64,000 nucleotides of DNA from Brevinematales bacterium (GTDB taxonomy: Bacteria; Spirochaetota; Brevinematia; Brevinematales; Thermospiraceae). The position numbers and the translations under genes are program-made. The notes beneath the pieces were generated by a model, which saw only the letters and a program-made list of their open reading frames with translations, had not been told where the DNA came from and did no database searches. This document shows, in pieces, positions 8,404 through 16,696 of this stretch (position 1 is the stretch's first letter; each line of letters opens with the position of its first letter). The stretch is taken from assembly GCA_026417555.1 (NCBI GenBank), contig JAOADA010000002.1, positions 234,244-298,243 of the forward strand. Direction: 5' to 3'.

Positions 8404-8966
8404 GGTTCTCTCCTTGCGCTTTTTTCCTCAAATATGCCGGCCCACTCCAAAACCATGGCTGCCATCATAGCCGCAATGGCTCCTACCTTCGCAGAACTCA
8501 GGGGATGATCTGCCACATCCGAAACAAAATCTCCCACCAGAGCAATCGTAGGTTTGGGTCGATAGATGCGAAGGCCTTCTACCCTATTTCCGGCGACACC
8601 ATTGGCTGAAACAATGTATTTCCCAGAGTTCCAGAATGTCCTCAGAAGTAGGGCTTTGCTCTCCGCCTTATCAAATCCTTCCACAATGCAATCACAATCT
8701 GAGAACAGCCCTTCAATATTGGTTTCATCAATAAAGGTTTCCCGTGCCTCTATGGTTACCTCTGGGCAAATGGCCTTGAGATTCTCTATCAACATCCATA
8801 CCTTGGGTTTTCCAACCTGATGAGAAAAATAAAATTGCCGGTTGAGGTTAGAGGTATCCACCCGATCATAATCTACTATCTTCATTGCCTTTATCCCTGC
8901 CCTCACAAGGTGCATAGCCACGTTACTCCCAATTCCACCGACACCGGCTATTCCTATACGCATCAT
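8400..8966 (-). CDS. thiF: ThiF/MoeB-family adenylyltransferase for a sulfur carrier protein
   Basis: E1-like enzyme of 188 residues that would adenylate the C-terminal glycine of the ThiS-like protein encoded just upstream. The Rossmann motif GVGGIGS (about residues 8-14), the aspartate in VDYDRVD, and the arginine in SNLNRQF match ATP-binding residues of ThiF. The protein is short and lacks the CxxC zinc pairs of E. coli ThiF, so it belongs to the compact ThiF type (family 2, as in clostridia). The start ATGATG overlaps the thiS stop by 4 bases and has a GGGAGGAGG site. Its position after metY suggests it may serve homocysteine synthesis (HcyF-like) as well as, or instead of, thiamine synthesis. 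Confidence 0.88.
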   Translation of the reverse strand: MMRIGIAGVGGIGSNVAMHLVRAGIKAMKIVDYDRVDTSNLNRQFYFSHQVGKPKVWMLIENLKAICPEVTIEARETFIDETNIEGLFSDCDCIVEGFDKAESKALLLRTFWNSGKYIVSANGVAGNRVEGLRIYRPKPTIALVGDFVSDVADHPLSSAKVGAIAAMMAAMVLEWAGIFEEKSARREP

Positions 8967-9163
8967 CCTCCTCCCACAAAGTGAACAATTTCGACGGTAT
9001 CTCCCTCCGAGAGAAGCGTGTTTCCCCATTGCTCTTTTGGGAGAATTTTCCCGTTATACTCAACAACGACCCTTTGGGAAGAAATTCCGAGTTCTTCAAG
9101 ATATTTCTGGAGGGAAAGGGGGGAGAGGAGAGTTTTCTCCTCTCCATTTACCAGGATCTTCAT
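8963..9163 (-). CDS. thiS: ThiS-like sulfur carrier protein
   Basis: Ubiquitin-fold protein of 66 residues. It starts MKILVNGEEK, typical of ThiS, and ends HFVGGG, so the C-terminal Gly-Gly is exposed without further processing and can become a thiocarboxylate. It would carry sulfide to ThiG (thiazole synthesis) or, as HcyS in Wolinella, to MetY for homocysteine synthesis. It lies 4 bases after metY and overlaps thiF by 4 bases. It is the only ThiS-like gene in the window. Confidence 0.92.
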   Translation of the reverse strand: MKILVNGEEKTLLSPLSLQKYLEELGISSQRVVVEYNGKILPKEQWGNTLLSEGDTVEIVHFVGGG

Positions 9164-9167
9164 ATGC

Positions 9168-10445
9168 TTACACCTTTCCTAATGCGTGGTCGAGATCAGC
9201 AAGAATATCATCAATATGTTCAATGCCTATGGAGAGTCGGATGAGATCGGGAGTGATTCCTCCTGCTTTCATGTCTTCATCCGACAGTTGGGAGTGGGTC
9301 GTTGTTGCCGGATGAATGGCAAGACTTTTTGCATCCCCCACATTGGCAAGATGGGAAAAAAGCTTGAGAGATTCAATAAATCTCTGGCCTTCTTTTCTTC
9401 CGCCCTTGACCCCAAAGACTACCATGCCACCATATCCTTTCTTGAGATATCGACGTGCCACTGGAAAGGTAGGATCATCCTCAAGCCCAGGATAACGTAC
9501 CCATGCCACTTTTGGATGGGTTTTGAGAAAACGGGCCACTGCCAGGGCATTACTACTATGTCTCTCCATACGAAGAGCAAGGGTTTCAAGTCCCTGGAGA
9601 AAAACCCACGCATTGTCCGGAGAGAGACACCCCCCAAGATTTCGAAGAGGAACAAGACGCATCCTCATGATGTAGGCAAGAGAATTCATCTCTCCTAAAT
9701 CATGGGCAAAACGAAGTCCATGGTATCCACCATCGGGCTCGTTAAAAAGAGAAAACTTGGGATTTTTCCAATTAAATTTTCCACTGTCCACCACAATGCC
9801 ACCGATGGCTGTTCCATGTCCACCAATCCACTTAGTTAAGGAGTGCACCACAATATCTGCCCCGTGTTCTATTGGTCTCAAGAGATAGGGGGTAGTGAAT
9901 GTAGCATCCACAATCAGCGGAACTTCCCTTTCATGGGCAATCTTTGCCACAGCCTCTATATCTGTGACATCCAGAGAAGGATTTCCAATGGTTTCCACAA
10001 ACACCGCTCGTGTTTTGTCGTTGAGAGCTTTTCGGAGATTTTCTGGATTTCGAATATCTACAAACCTTGTGGTAATGCCAAATTGGGGAAGAATGTCATG
10101 AAACATGGTAAAAGTGCCACCGTACAAATTGTTTGCAGAAACAATTTCTTCTCCCTGTTTAGCCAGGTTGATGATGGCATAATGGATGGCTGTGGTTCCT
10201 GAAGCGAGGGCTAATGCCCCTGCCCCTCCCTCCAAGAGAGCCATGCGTTTCTCCAGAACATCTGTTGTCGGGTTCATGATCCGGGTGTAGATGTTTCCAG
10301 CTTCTTTGAGAGCAAAAAGATTTGCTGCATGTTCACTACTTTTGAAAACATACGAGGTAGTCCTATAGATAGGAACAGCCCTAGACAAGGTTTCGTCAAT
10401 AGTATGACCTGCATGCAACGCAAGGGTTTCAAATCGTGCGTTCAT
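9168..10445 (-). CDS. metY: O-acetylhomoserine sulfhydrylase (homocysteine synthase)
   Basis: Cytoplasmic PLP enzyme of 425 residues of the Cys/Met metabolism family. It combines O-acetylhomoserine with a sulfide source to give homocysteine. The PLP lysine is K205 in [12 protein letters not shown], the aspartate pairing with the pyridine ring is D180 in LIVDATF, and YTRIMNPT near residue 53 is typical. Length and the N-terminus ETLALHAGH fit MetY rather than cystathionine synthase. The start has a perfect AAGGAGG site. Its neighbours are cysK upstream and thiS/thiF downstream, the same metY-carrier-activator arrangement described for protein-thiocarboxylate methionine synthesis. Confidence 0.94.
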   Translation of the reverse strand: MNARFETLALHAGHTIDETLSRAVPIYRTTSYVFKSSEHAANLFALKEAGNIYTRIMNPTTDVLEKRMALLEGGAGALALASGTTAIHYAIINLAKQGEEIVSANNLYGGTFTMFHDILPQFGITTRFVDIRNPENLRKALNDKTRAVFVETIGNPSLDVTDIEAVAKIAHEREVPLIVDATFTTPYLLRPIEHGADIVVHSLTKWIGGHGTAIGGIVVDSGKFNWKNPKFSLFNEPDGGYHGLRFAHDLGEMNSLAYIMRMRLVPLRNLGGCLSPDNAWVFLQGLETLALRMERHSSNALAVARFLKTHPKVAWVRYPGLEDDPTFPVARRYLKKGYGGMVVFGVKGGRKEGQRFIESLKLFSHLANVGDAKSLAIHPATTTHSQLSDEDMKAGGITPDLIRLSIGIEHIDDILADLDHALGKV

Positions 10446-10486
10446 TCTTTCCTCCTTATTTTCTCTTTGTCGCACCTTACCAAAAA

Positions 10487-11401
10487 CTATTCATCAAAAA
10501 GCCATGTGCTCAGATAGCGTTCTCCTGTATCACATCCAATCGTCACGATGGTTTTTCCTCTATTTTCGGGACGTTTGGCAACCTGCAGAGCGGCCCATAC
10601 ATTGGCACCTGCGGAAATGCCTACCAAGATACCTTCTTTTTTGGCGAGAGCCCGGGATGTTTCTCCTGCATCCTCAGCACGTACCTGGATAATCTCATCA
10701 ATGATCGACGTATTCAGCACCTTGGGGACAAATCCTGCTCCAATCCCTTGAATCTTGTGGGGTCCTGGTTTTCCACCAGAGAGTACAGGGGAGTCTGTGG
10801 GTTCGACAGCAATTACCTTCACTGAGGGGTTCCGTGACTTGAGGACTTCGCCTACTCCTGTGAGGGTTCCACCTGTTCCTACGGCGGCAACCAAAATATC
10901 CACCTTTCCTCCAGTATCCTGCCAGATCTCCTCAGCAGTAGTGCGCCGGTGAATATCTGGGTTTGCAGGATTCTCAAACTGCTGAAGGATAATACTCCCT
11001 GGATATTTTTCTGCAAGCTCGTTTGCCTTGTTTACGGCTCCACGCATCCCTTCTGCCCCCGGGGTGAGCACGAGCTCAGCCCCAAAGATCTTGAGAAGTT
11101 TTCTCCTTTCTATACTCATGGTGTCTGGCATGACAAGGATCAGTCGGTATCCCCTTTGAGCGGCAATAAATGCGAGGGCAATACCTGTGTTTCCACTTGT
11201 TGGTTCAATAATGACACTTCCCGGGGAAAGTTTTCCTTCTCTCTCTGCAGCCTCAATCATGGAGAGACCTATTCTGTCCTTGACACTGGACAATGGGTTA
11301 AAAAACTCTGCCTTCAGAAGAATATCTGCCTCATCACACATTCGAGAAAGTCGGATAAGGGGTGTTCTCCCTATAAGTTCGGTAATATTGTCTACAAGCA
11401 T
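10487..11401 (-). CDS. cysK: Cysteine synthase A (O-acetylserine sulfhydrylase)
   Basis: PLP-dependent enzyme of 304 residues that makes cysteine from O-acetylserine and sulfide. The PLP lysine is K41 in [18 protein letters not shown] binds the substrate, GTGGTLTG holds the cofactor phosphate, and the C-terminal GERYLST is typical of CysK. It begins 9 bases after the Rrf2 regulator gene, so it is likely the main target of that regulator. Confidence 0.95.
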   Translation of the reverse strand: MLVDNITELIGRTPLIRLSRMCDEADILLKAEFFNPLSSVKDRIGLSMIEAAEREGKLSPGSVIIEPTSGNTGIALAFIAAQRGYRLILVMPDTMSIERRKLLKIFGAELVLTPGAEGMRGAVNKANELAEKYPGSIILQQFENPANPDIHRRTTAEEIWQDTGGKVDILVAAVGTGGTLTGVGEVLKSRNPSVKVIAVEPTDSPVLSGGKPGPHKIQGIGAGFVPKVLNTSIIDEIIQVRAEDAGETSRALAKKEGILVGISAGANVWAALQVAKRPENRGKTIVTIGCDTGERYLSTWLFDE

Positions 11402-11410
11402 ATTTTCCTC

Positions 11411-11839
11411 CTATATTTCGTAGTTGTGGACGGATATTTCTGTATACCGTCGTATCATATCATCAAGGGTAAGATGCGCTAACTCCTGGCGAAGCACTGA
11501 CGAGAGTCTGTCCCACACCCACTGGGTGGGACAGACAGCCATTCTCTCACAGGCTCTTTTGCCCACACAATCCACCAAGACAAGAGGACCCTCTAATACC
11601 TCAATTACCTCGAGAAGAGAGATCGTATCAGGGCTTCTGGAAAGGATATACCCTCCTTTGATTCCACGTTGAGCCTGGACAATGCCAGCTACTTTGAGAC
11701 GATTGATAATATGCTCCAGATACTTTTCTGAGATGTCCTCTTTTTCCGCTATTTCACTCAGAGGAACCACCTCTTTGCCTGCTGTGGCCAAACGAAAAAG
11801 AAGACGAAGACCATATCGGCTTTTTGTGGAAAGCTTCAT
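11411..11839 (-). CDS. Rrf2-family regulator with IscR-type iron-sulfur cysteines
   Basis: Transcription regulator of 142 residues. The N-terminal winged helix (KLSTKSRYGLRLLFRLA to GGYILSR) is classic Rrf2. Near residues 95-107 lie three cysteines spaced C-x5-C-x5-C (CVGKRACERMAVC), the same spacing as the [2Fe-2S] ligands of IscR (C92, C98, C104). The cysteine regulator CymR lacks these residues, so this one probably senses Fe-S or redox status. It heads an operon with cysK, metY, thiS and thiF, so it probably couples sulfur amino-acid synthesis to Fe-S demand. A palindrome overlapping its own -35 box suggests autoregulation. Confidence 0.92.
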   Translation of the reverse strand: MKLSTKSRYGLRLLFRLATAGKEVVPLSEIAEKEDISEKYLEHIINRLKVAGIVQAQRGIKGGYILSRSPDTISLLEVIEVLEGPLVLVDCVGKRACERMAVCPTQWVWDRLSSVLRQELAHLTLDDMIRRYTEISVHNYEI

Positions 11840-11882
11840 GTTGCCCTCCTTAAAGGCAAATTTTCCTATATGTTTTATAGGT

Positions 11883-11911
11883 ATTATAAAGGTGTTTTTT
11901 TCTCTTGTCAA
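11883..11911 (-). promoter_or_regulatory. Perfect-consensus promoter of the sulfur operon
   Basis: TTGACA (11906-11911), exactly 17 bases, TATAAT (11883-11888) on the minus strand. Such a perfect promoter usually needs a repressor, which fits the palindrome over its -35 box and the Rrf2 gene downstream. Confidence 0.85.
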
Positions 11912-11919
11912 GAGAAAAA
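11897..11919. promoter_or_regulatory. Candidate operator: 11-bp inverted repeat over the -35 box
   Basis: The plus strand reads TTTTTCTCTTG, one central T, CAAGAGAAAAA: a perfect 11-bp inverted repeat with a one-base centre, covering the -35 hexamer. Its position is right for repression by the Rrf2 protein encoded immediately downstream. The binding itself is an inference. Confidence 0.6.
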
Positions 11920-12132
11920 CGAATTTTTTCGATCCATGTGTTGTGGTACAGAAGAGGGGGATTTTCTTTATATAAAGAGAAAACCACTTCCCCTCTTTGA
12001 GGGTAGGCCAAACATGATCTCTGTTTGTCTTCGCTAAAAGCCTCATCCCTCAATGGCATAGGAAAAAGAAGCATGAAGATGTGAAAATAGGGGGGGCTTT
12101 CTGGGCACCTCTTTAGGAATATTTTGGACATC

Positions 12133-12160
12133 TTGACTTTTTTGCTGGCTTCTTTACAAT
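12133..12160 (+). promoter_or_regulatory. Promoter of the galT operon
   Basis: TTGACT (12133-12138), 16 bases, TACAAT (12155-12160), placed 28 bases before the galT start. Confidence 0.65.
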
Positions 12161-12188
12161 AACATTACTCCAAAACAAGGTGGTCTGT

Positions 12189-13223
12189 ATGCCAGAACTT
12201 CGACAGAATATTCTCTTGAAAGAGTGGGTGATTATCTCCACTGAAAGAAGTAAGCGTCCTGAACAACTTCGGGAAGAAAAACTCAACTGTGAATCGGCCT
12301 ATCCTTCTTATGATGAACAGTGCCCTTTTTGCCCTGGCAATGAAAAAAAGACAGGAAATGATATCACACTTGATGCTATGGAAATGCATGGACAATGGCA
12401 GATTCGTGTGATTCCCAATAAATATCCGGCCCTTCTCCCTCCTGAAGATGGTTTTTCAGTCAACACGACAGGGTTTTTCCGTTCTATGGATGGGATTGGC
12501 CACCATGAGGTACTTATTGAACACCCGCAGCATAATCTCACTGTTGCTCTTTATGACCCTCCCCATGTTGCCCACATCTTGCGGATGTATCAAAAACGGA
12601 TGGCTCATCTGATGAGTTTCTCGTATGTGGAATCCGTTATTCTCTTCCGTAACCATGGAAGTCGTGCTGGTGCTTCTCTTGTTCATCCTCACTCTCAGAT
12701 TATTGCGCTTCCAGTTATACCTCGGGATGTGATGGCAAGAATGAATGAATCCATCCGTTATCATGAGGAACATAGGGCGTGTATCTTTTGTACCATGCTC
12801 GAAAGAGAACTTTCCGAAGCCAAAAGAATCGTGTATGAAAGTGAGTATTTTGTTGCTTTTGTACCGTATGCTGCTTTTTCTCCTTTTGCTGTATGGATTT
12901 TTCCCCGCAAGCACAAATCCAGTTTTCTTTATGCCTCTGAAGAGGAAATTGCCGACCTCTCAGTAACTCTTCGTCTTGTCCTTCGAAAACTCTATTTTGG
13001 TCTTAATGATCCAGATTACAACTATATTATCCGCTCCGCTCCTCAGGGATACAGCCACACAGCTTTTTTTCACTGGTATATCACTCTTGTTCCTCGGCTC
13101 ACCAGAAGTGCAGGGTTTGAGTTAGGATCAGGGATGTTTATTAATCCATCCATCCCTGAGGAAAATGCGGCCTTCTTGAGAGATTTTGTTCTTCCTGAGG
13201 AGAAACCACCGCAAGGGAGGTAA
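12189..13223 (+). CDS. galT: Galactose-1-phosphate uridylyltransferase
   Basis: Leloir-pathway enzyme of 344 residues exchanging UMP between UDP-glucose and galactose-1-phosphate through a uridylyl-histidine. The active site VHPHSQIIALP is present with nucleophile H168. Zinc ligands C45 and C48 are in CPFCPGNE, and SRAGASLVHPHSQ and HWYITLVPR match the GalT HIT fold. The start was placed at the ATG preceded by AAGGTGG; a start three codons earlier is possible. It is followed 1 base later by an MGDG-synthase-like gene, so its UDP-galactose may feed galactolipid synthesis. Confidence 0.92.
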   Translation: MPELRQNILLKEWVIISTERSKRPEQLREEKLNCESAYPSYDEQCPFCPGNEKKTGNDITLDAMEMHGQWQIRVIPNKYPALLPPEDGFSVNTTGFFRSMDGIGHHEVLIEHPQHNLTVALYDPPHVAHILRMYQKRMAHLMSFSYVESVILFRNHGSRAGASLVHPHSQIIALPVIPRDVMARMNESIRYHEEHRACIFCTMLERELSEAKRIVYESEYFVAFVPYAAFSPFAVWIFPRKHKSSFLYASEEEIADLSVTLRLVLRKLYFGLNDPDYNYIIRSAPQGYSHTAFFHWYITLVPRLTRSAGFELGSGMFINPSIPEENAAFLRDFVLPEEKPPQGR

Positions 13224-13224
13224 T

Positions 13225-14370
13225 ATGAAAAAAATTCTCATGCCTATCATCGAGGCTGGTGCTGGGCATCTGGCTACAGCCAAGGCGATCCGTGACGGTA
13301 TTGAGGCCTGTTATCCTGGAAAATACCACATCGAGATTGTAGAACTCTCTCAGGCCAGTGGTGCCCTCAAAGAACATGAATTTATGCGGCGGTATTGGCG
13401 GTTTTCTCTTGCTCATCGATGGATGGCGGATCTTTCTATGACGTTGATGGAGCTTTTCCATCCTATTTCCAGAATATATCTGCCTCTTTTTATGCCAGGT
13501 CTTCTCAAAAAAGGCATAGAATACTATGCCTCAAGGCAACCAGACCTCATCCTTTCTACCCATTTTTTTGCCATTACCATTGCTGCCCTTGCGAAACGCA
13601 GAAAAAAGATCTCATGCCCTGTGGTAGGGGTTATCACTGATCCTTTTTCACCTTTCTCCTGGTGGTGTGAAAAGCGTGCTGACTTCCTTTTTGCTCCAAG
13701 TGACGAGGTAGAAAAGGGCCTTCTCAGACGGGGTGTGAAGCCATCTCAGATTGTTCGTATGCCTTTTCCTATCGAGCGCAAATTCTATGATCCTCTCCCC
13801 TCTAAGGAAACTCTCCTCACTCGATACAGTCTCAATCCTTCTTATCAGACACTTCTTGTGGTCTATGGAGGAGAAGGCATTGGAAAGGCCTATGAGTTTA
13901 TACCAAAGATCATAGACAAGAGGATGCCCTTTAATTGGCTTGTCGTATGTGGTCGAAACAAGCCCCTCTATGAGGCAATGGATGCTCTCTCACGTTCTTC
14001 TCCTTACCCTGTTCGTGTTTTTGAATTTGTGGAAAATATGCACGAACTTATCCATGTTGCTGATGTTGTGGTGGGGAAAGCAGGTCCTTCTTTGTTGTTT
14101 GAGTCTTTGCTTCTTGGGAAACCCCTCTTGGCTACGGATTATTCTACCTATATGACAGAGAGAAAGAACCTTCTCTTTGCTTTACGCTACCATGCAGGGT
14201 GGTGGGCTCCAGATTTTCTCTCGTTTCTCACGGTATTGGAAACCATTCTCACTACTCCTCTTCTGAACACTTACTGTGAAAATATCTCTGCCATTCCACT
14301 TGTGCAACAGCTGAGGAAAGGGAAAGATGATATTGCCCACTGGGTCAATCATCTTCTTGATCACTCATGA
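13225..14370 (+). CDS. GT28-family glycosyltransferase, MGDG-synthase-like
   Basis: GT-B glycosyltransferase of 381 residues. The N-terminal acceptor domain starts with the family's glycine-rich GAGHLATAKAIRDG, and the C-terminal donor domain has VVGKAGPSLLFESLLLGKP, the nucleotide-sugar binding motif of monogalactosyldiacylglycerol synthases. It would sit on the inner face of the membrane and move a sugar, probably galactose or glucose, from UDP to diacylglycerol. Galactosyl diglycerides are known from other spirochaetes, and galT lies directly upstream. A GGGAGG site precedes the ATG. A MurG-like or other lipid acceptor cannot be excluded. Confidence 0.82.
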   Translation: MKKILMPIIEAGAGHLATAKAIRDGIEACYPGKYHIEIVELSQASGALKEHEFMRRYWRFSLAHRWMADLSMTLMELFHPISRIYLPLFMPGLLKKGIEYYASRQPDLILSTHFFAITIAALAKRRKKISCPVVGVITDPFSPFSWWCEKRADFLFAPSDEVEKGLLRRGVKPSQIVRMPFPIERKFYDPLPSKETLLTRYSLNPSYQTLLVVYGGEGIGKAYEFIPKIIDKRMPFNWLVVCGRNKPLYEAMDALSRSSPYPVRVFEFVENMHELIHVADVVVGKAGPSLLFESLLLGKPLLATDYSTYMTERKNLLFALRYHAGWWAPDFLSFLTVLETILTTPLLNTYCENISAIPLVQQLRKGKDDIAHWVNHLLDHS

Positions 14371-15500
14371 TGGGTTTGTATGTTCATATCCCTTTTTGTC
14401 GTCATAAGTGCATCTATTGTCATTTTATCAGTGGAATTCCCTACAACGAGGAAAGAGCTGAAAGGTATATTGATTTTCTCCTTCAAGAAGCCAAACTCTA
14501 CCGTTTTCTCTATGGCCATTTGCATTTTCACACCCTTTACCTTGGGGGTGGGACACCCTCTTTGCTTTCTGAGAGGCTTCTTTTTCGCCTTGTTGAAGGG
14601 CTTTCCTCCCTCTTTACCCTAGAGGCAGAAGAGAGAACCCTTGAGGTGAATCCTGAAGATGTGAACGAAGAACATCTCACGATGTGGAAAAAGGCTGGGT
14701 TCACGAGGTTGAGTTTAGGATTTCAAGCCGTTCAGCCAGAGCTTCTTGCTTTTCTTTCACGTCCTCTCTTTGATCCTGACAAGACCTATGAGATGGTGAG
14801 GGAGAAGGGATTTTCCAAGGTGAGTGTTGATTTTATTGTGGGTACTCCGCTTCTTCATACCCACAAGCTTTTGAAATGGATTCGGAAACATCTCCCTCCT
14901 CATCTTTCTCTCTATCTTCTTTCTTGTGAGAGTGGCAGTACTCTCGCTGGTTTAGAAAGACAGGGTCTTTTTTCTCCTCCTCCAGAGGAGTTTCAAGCGA
15001 AACAATATCTCACCCTCGCAAAAAAACTCTCTTGTCTCTACGAGTGGTATGAAATTTCCAATTTTTCGATGGGAACACAAAATCGTTCCCTCCACAATAG
15101 CCTCTATTGGGCATATGAACCGTATATTGGTCTTGGGATTGGTGCCAGTGGTTTTCTCTCTTGGAAAAAATTTCGCTACACCAATACCATACATCTCCCT
15201 CTCTATGAACGTCTCCTTCAAAAAGAACACTTTCCCTATGGATATGAAGAAACCCTTGGCGAAAAAACGGAAAAGATGGAGAAACTGATGCTTGGACTGA
15301 GAACCAGCGAGGGGATACCTCTCTCAACCCTCAAGGAATGGGCAACAGAAAAGGGATGGCAGGCCTTTGAGAGAACGGTTCAGCGTCTTGCCCCTTATTT
15401 AGAGTATTATGAAGAGAAACTCATCCTTACCCCAGAAGGGCGTATGGTAGCCAATACTCTCATCACAGAGCTCTGGTGCACCCTTGAGCCGTTTCTTTAA
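14367..15500 (+). CDS. hemW: HemW-like radical SAM protein
   Basis: Radical SAM enzyme of 377 residues. The cluster motif is in VHIPFCRHKCIYCHF (C-x3-C-x2-C, residues 11-18), followed by YLGGGTPSLL, the SAM-binding glycine motif, and EVNPEDV. It resembles coproporphyrinogen oxidase HemN but has the shorter length and N-terminus of HemW, a heme chaperone; it lacks the extra N-terminal cysteine of true HemN. No other heme gene is nearby. It starts by an ATGA overlap with the glycosyltransferase gene and its stop lies inside a hairpin before the tRNA-Thr gene. Confidence 0.85.
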   Translation: MMGLYVHIPFCRHKCIYCHFISGIPYNEERAERYIDFLLQEAKLYRFLYGHLHFHTLYLGGGTPSLLSERLLFRLVEGLSSLFTLEAEERTLEVNPEDVNEEHLTMWKKAGFTRLSLGFQAVQPELLAFLSRPLFDPDKTYEMVREKGFSKVSVDFIVGTPLLHTHKLLKWIRKHLPPHLSLYLLSCESGSTLAGLERQGLFSPPPEEFQAKQYLTLAKKLSCLYEWYEISNFSMGTQNRSLHNSLYWAYEPYIGLGIGASGFLSWKKFRYTNTIHLPLYERLLQKEHFPYGYEETLGEKTEKMEKLMLGLRTSEGIPLSTLKEWATEKGWQAFERTVQRLAPYLEYYEEKLILTPEGRMVANTLITELWCTLEPFL

Positions 15501-15527
15501 AAGAAACGGCCGTCCCTAAGGACGGCC
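15488..15527. terminator. Back-to-back terminator hairpins between hemW and tRNA-Thr
   Basis: Two inverted repeats share bases. At 15488-15510 an 11-bp perfect repeat (GCCGTTTCTTT / AAAGAAACGGC) contains the hemW stop codon. At 15508-15527 GGCCGTCC / GGACGGCC forms an 8-bp stem with a 4-base loop. On the minus strand the second stem is followed by GTTTCTTTT, a good terminator for tRNA-Thr. The two stems compete for 15508-15510. Confidence 0.75.
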
Positions 15528-15530
15528 TGT

Positions 15531-15603
15531 AGCCACCGAGCGGGATTGAACCGCTGGCCCACTGATTACGAATCAGTTGCTCTACCGACTGAGCTACGGT
15601 GGC
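15531..15603 (-). tRNA. tRNA-Thr (anticodon CGT)
   Basis: The minus strand folds as a 73-base tRNA: acceptor GCCACCG / CGGTGGC, D arm TAGCTCAGTCGGTAGAGC, anticodon stem ACTGA / TCAGT with loop TTCGTAA (anticodon CGT, reads ACG), and T arm GCGGTTCAATCCCGC. CCA is not encoded; the next bases are ACA. Confidence 0.97.
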
Positions 15604-15625
15604 AAAAGAGAGCATAGAGAGTAGT

Positions 15626-15654
15626 ATTATACCATAACAAGGGGGATTTTTCAA
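15626..15654 (-). promoter_or_regulatory. Promoter of tRNA-Thr
   Basis: TTGAAA (15649-15654), 17 bases, TATAAT (15626-15631) on the minus strand, 22 bases before the mature 5' end. Confidence 0.75.
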
Positions 15655-15740
15655 GTTTTGTTTTCTCTTGCTCGACTCTGATTGACGATCTTTTGCGTAT
15701 TCTCTCCGAGATCCCAGGGGTTTACGGAAAAGTCTTTTCT

Positions 15741-16649
15741 TTATCCTGGCCATCGTTTGGACAAATCGATATGACAATATCCTCCCGGATTCTTCTCTAT
15801 ATAGTCTTGATGATACTCCTCGGCTGGATAAAAGTTCTTTGCTGGGGAAACGTGAGTTACAGGATGTTTGCCATCCCTTCGAAGCTTTTCCAGCCATTTC
15901 TCAATGGCGGGCACATGCTTCTCAGAGAGATAAAAAATCACAGAGCGATACTGAGTTCCCACATCATGGCCCTGCCTATTCTCACTCTCAGGATCATGAA
16001 TAAAGAAAAAATGCCCCAGTATCTTTTCCACCGGCAGGATTTTGGGATCAAAACGGAGAAGTACTGTCTCCACATGGCCTGTTTCCCCTGTACACACATC
16101 CTCATACGTTGGCCACATGGTTTCTCCCCCACTATACCCCACCGTTGTAGCCAAAATTCCTTCCACCTCTTTGAAGTATGCCTCTACTCCCCAGAAACAC
16201 CCACCACCAAGAATAATCTGCTCAAAGGGCAAGGACAAATCCGAAAAAAGATACCAATACGCGAGATATCCTTCTGCTACTACTTCCTCGACGGGGATAA
16301 ACCTGAGAGATGCCGAATTGATACAAAACCGTGTCCAGGTTGGTGGTGGTCCATCGTGAAAGACATGCCCAAGATGCCCTTTGGTATGTTTTGTTCTCAC
16401 CTCCACTCGGCGCATTCCATGGGAAAGATCCTCCACATATTCTAGGAGTTCTGGATGCACAGGCTTTGAAAAACTCGGCCATCCTGTTCCAGAATCAAAT
16501 TTATCAAGCGAAGAGAAAAGTACCTCACCTGACACAGGATCTACATACAAGCCATGATGTTTATTATCCCAGTACTCATTCTGAAACGGTGGTTCTGTTT
16601 CTCCCCCAAAAAAGACCCTCTTCTGCTTCTCAGAAAGACCTTTTCTCAT
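15741..16649 (-). CDS. msrBA: Bifunctional methionine sulfoxide reductase MsrB-MsrA
   Basis: Fusion of 302 residues that repairs both stereoisomers of methionine sulfoxide. The N-terminal MsrB part (about 1-125) has GTGWPSF and the catalytic C109 in RFCINSASLRF, but no CxxC zinc pairs, so it is the zinc-free form. The C-terminal MsrA part (about 140-295) has the catalytic C151 in GGGCFWG, plus GTQYRSV and EEYHQDY. The order is B then A, the reverse of the classical PilB fusion, and is also seen in other bacteria. There is no signal peptide, so it acts in the cytoplasm. A GAGGAGGAGG site precedes the start. Confidence 0.95.
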   Translation of the reverse strand: MRKGLSEKQKRVFFGGETEPPFQNEYWDNKHHGLYVDPVSGEVLFSSLDKFDSGTGWPSFSKPVHPELLEYVEDLSHGMRRVEVRTKHTKGHLGHVFHDGPPPTWTRFCINSASLRFIPVEEVVAEGYLAYWYLFSDLSLPFEQIILGGGCFWGVEAYFKEVEGILATTVGYSGGETMWPTYEDVCTGETGHVETVLLRFDPKILPVEKILGHFFFIHDPESENRQGHDVGTQYRSVIFYLSEKHVPAIEKWLEKLRRDGKHPVTHVSPAKNFYPAEEYHQDYIEKNPGGYCHIDLSKRWPG

Positions 16650-16696
16650 ATACTCCTCCTCCTCAATATACGCACAAGTGTGGATTTTGGCAAAGA

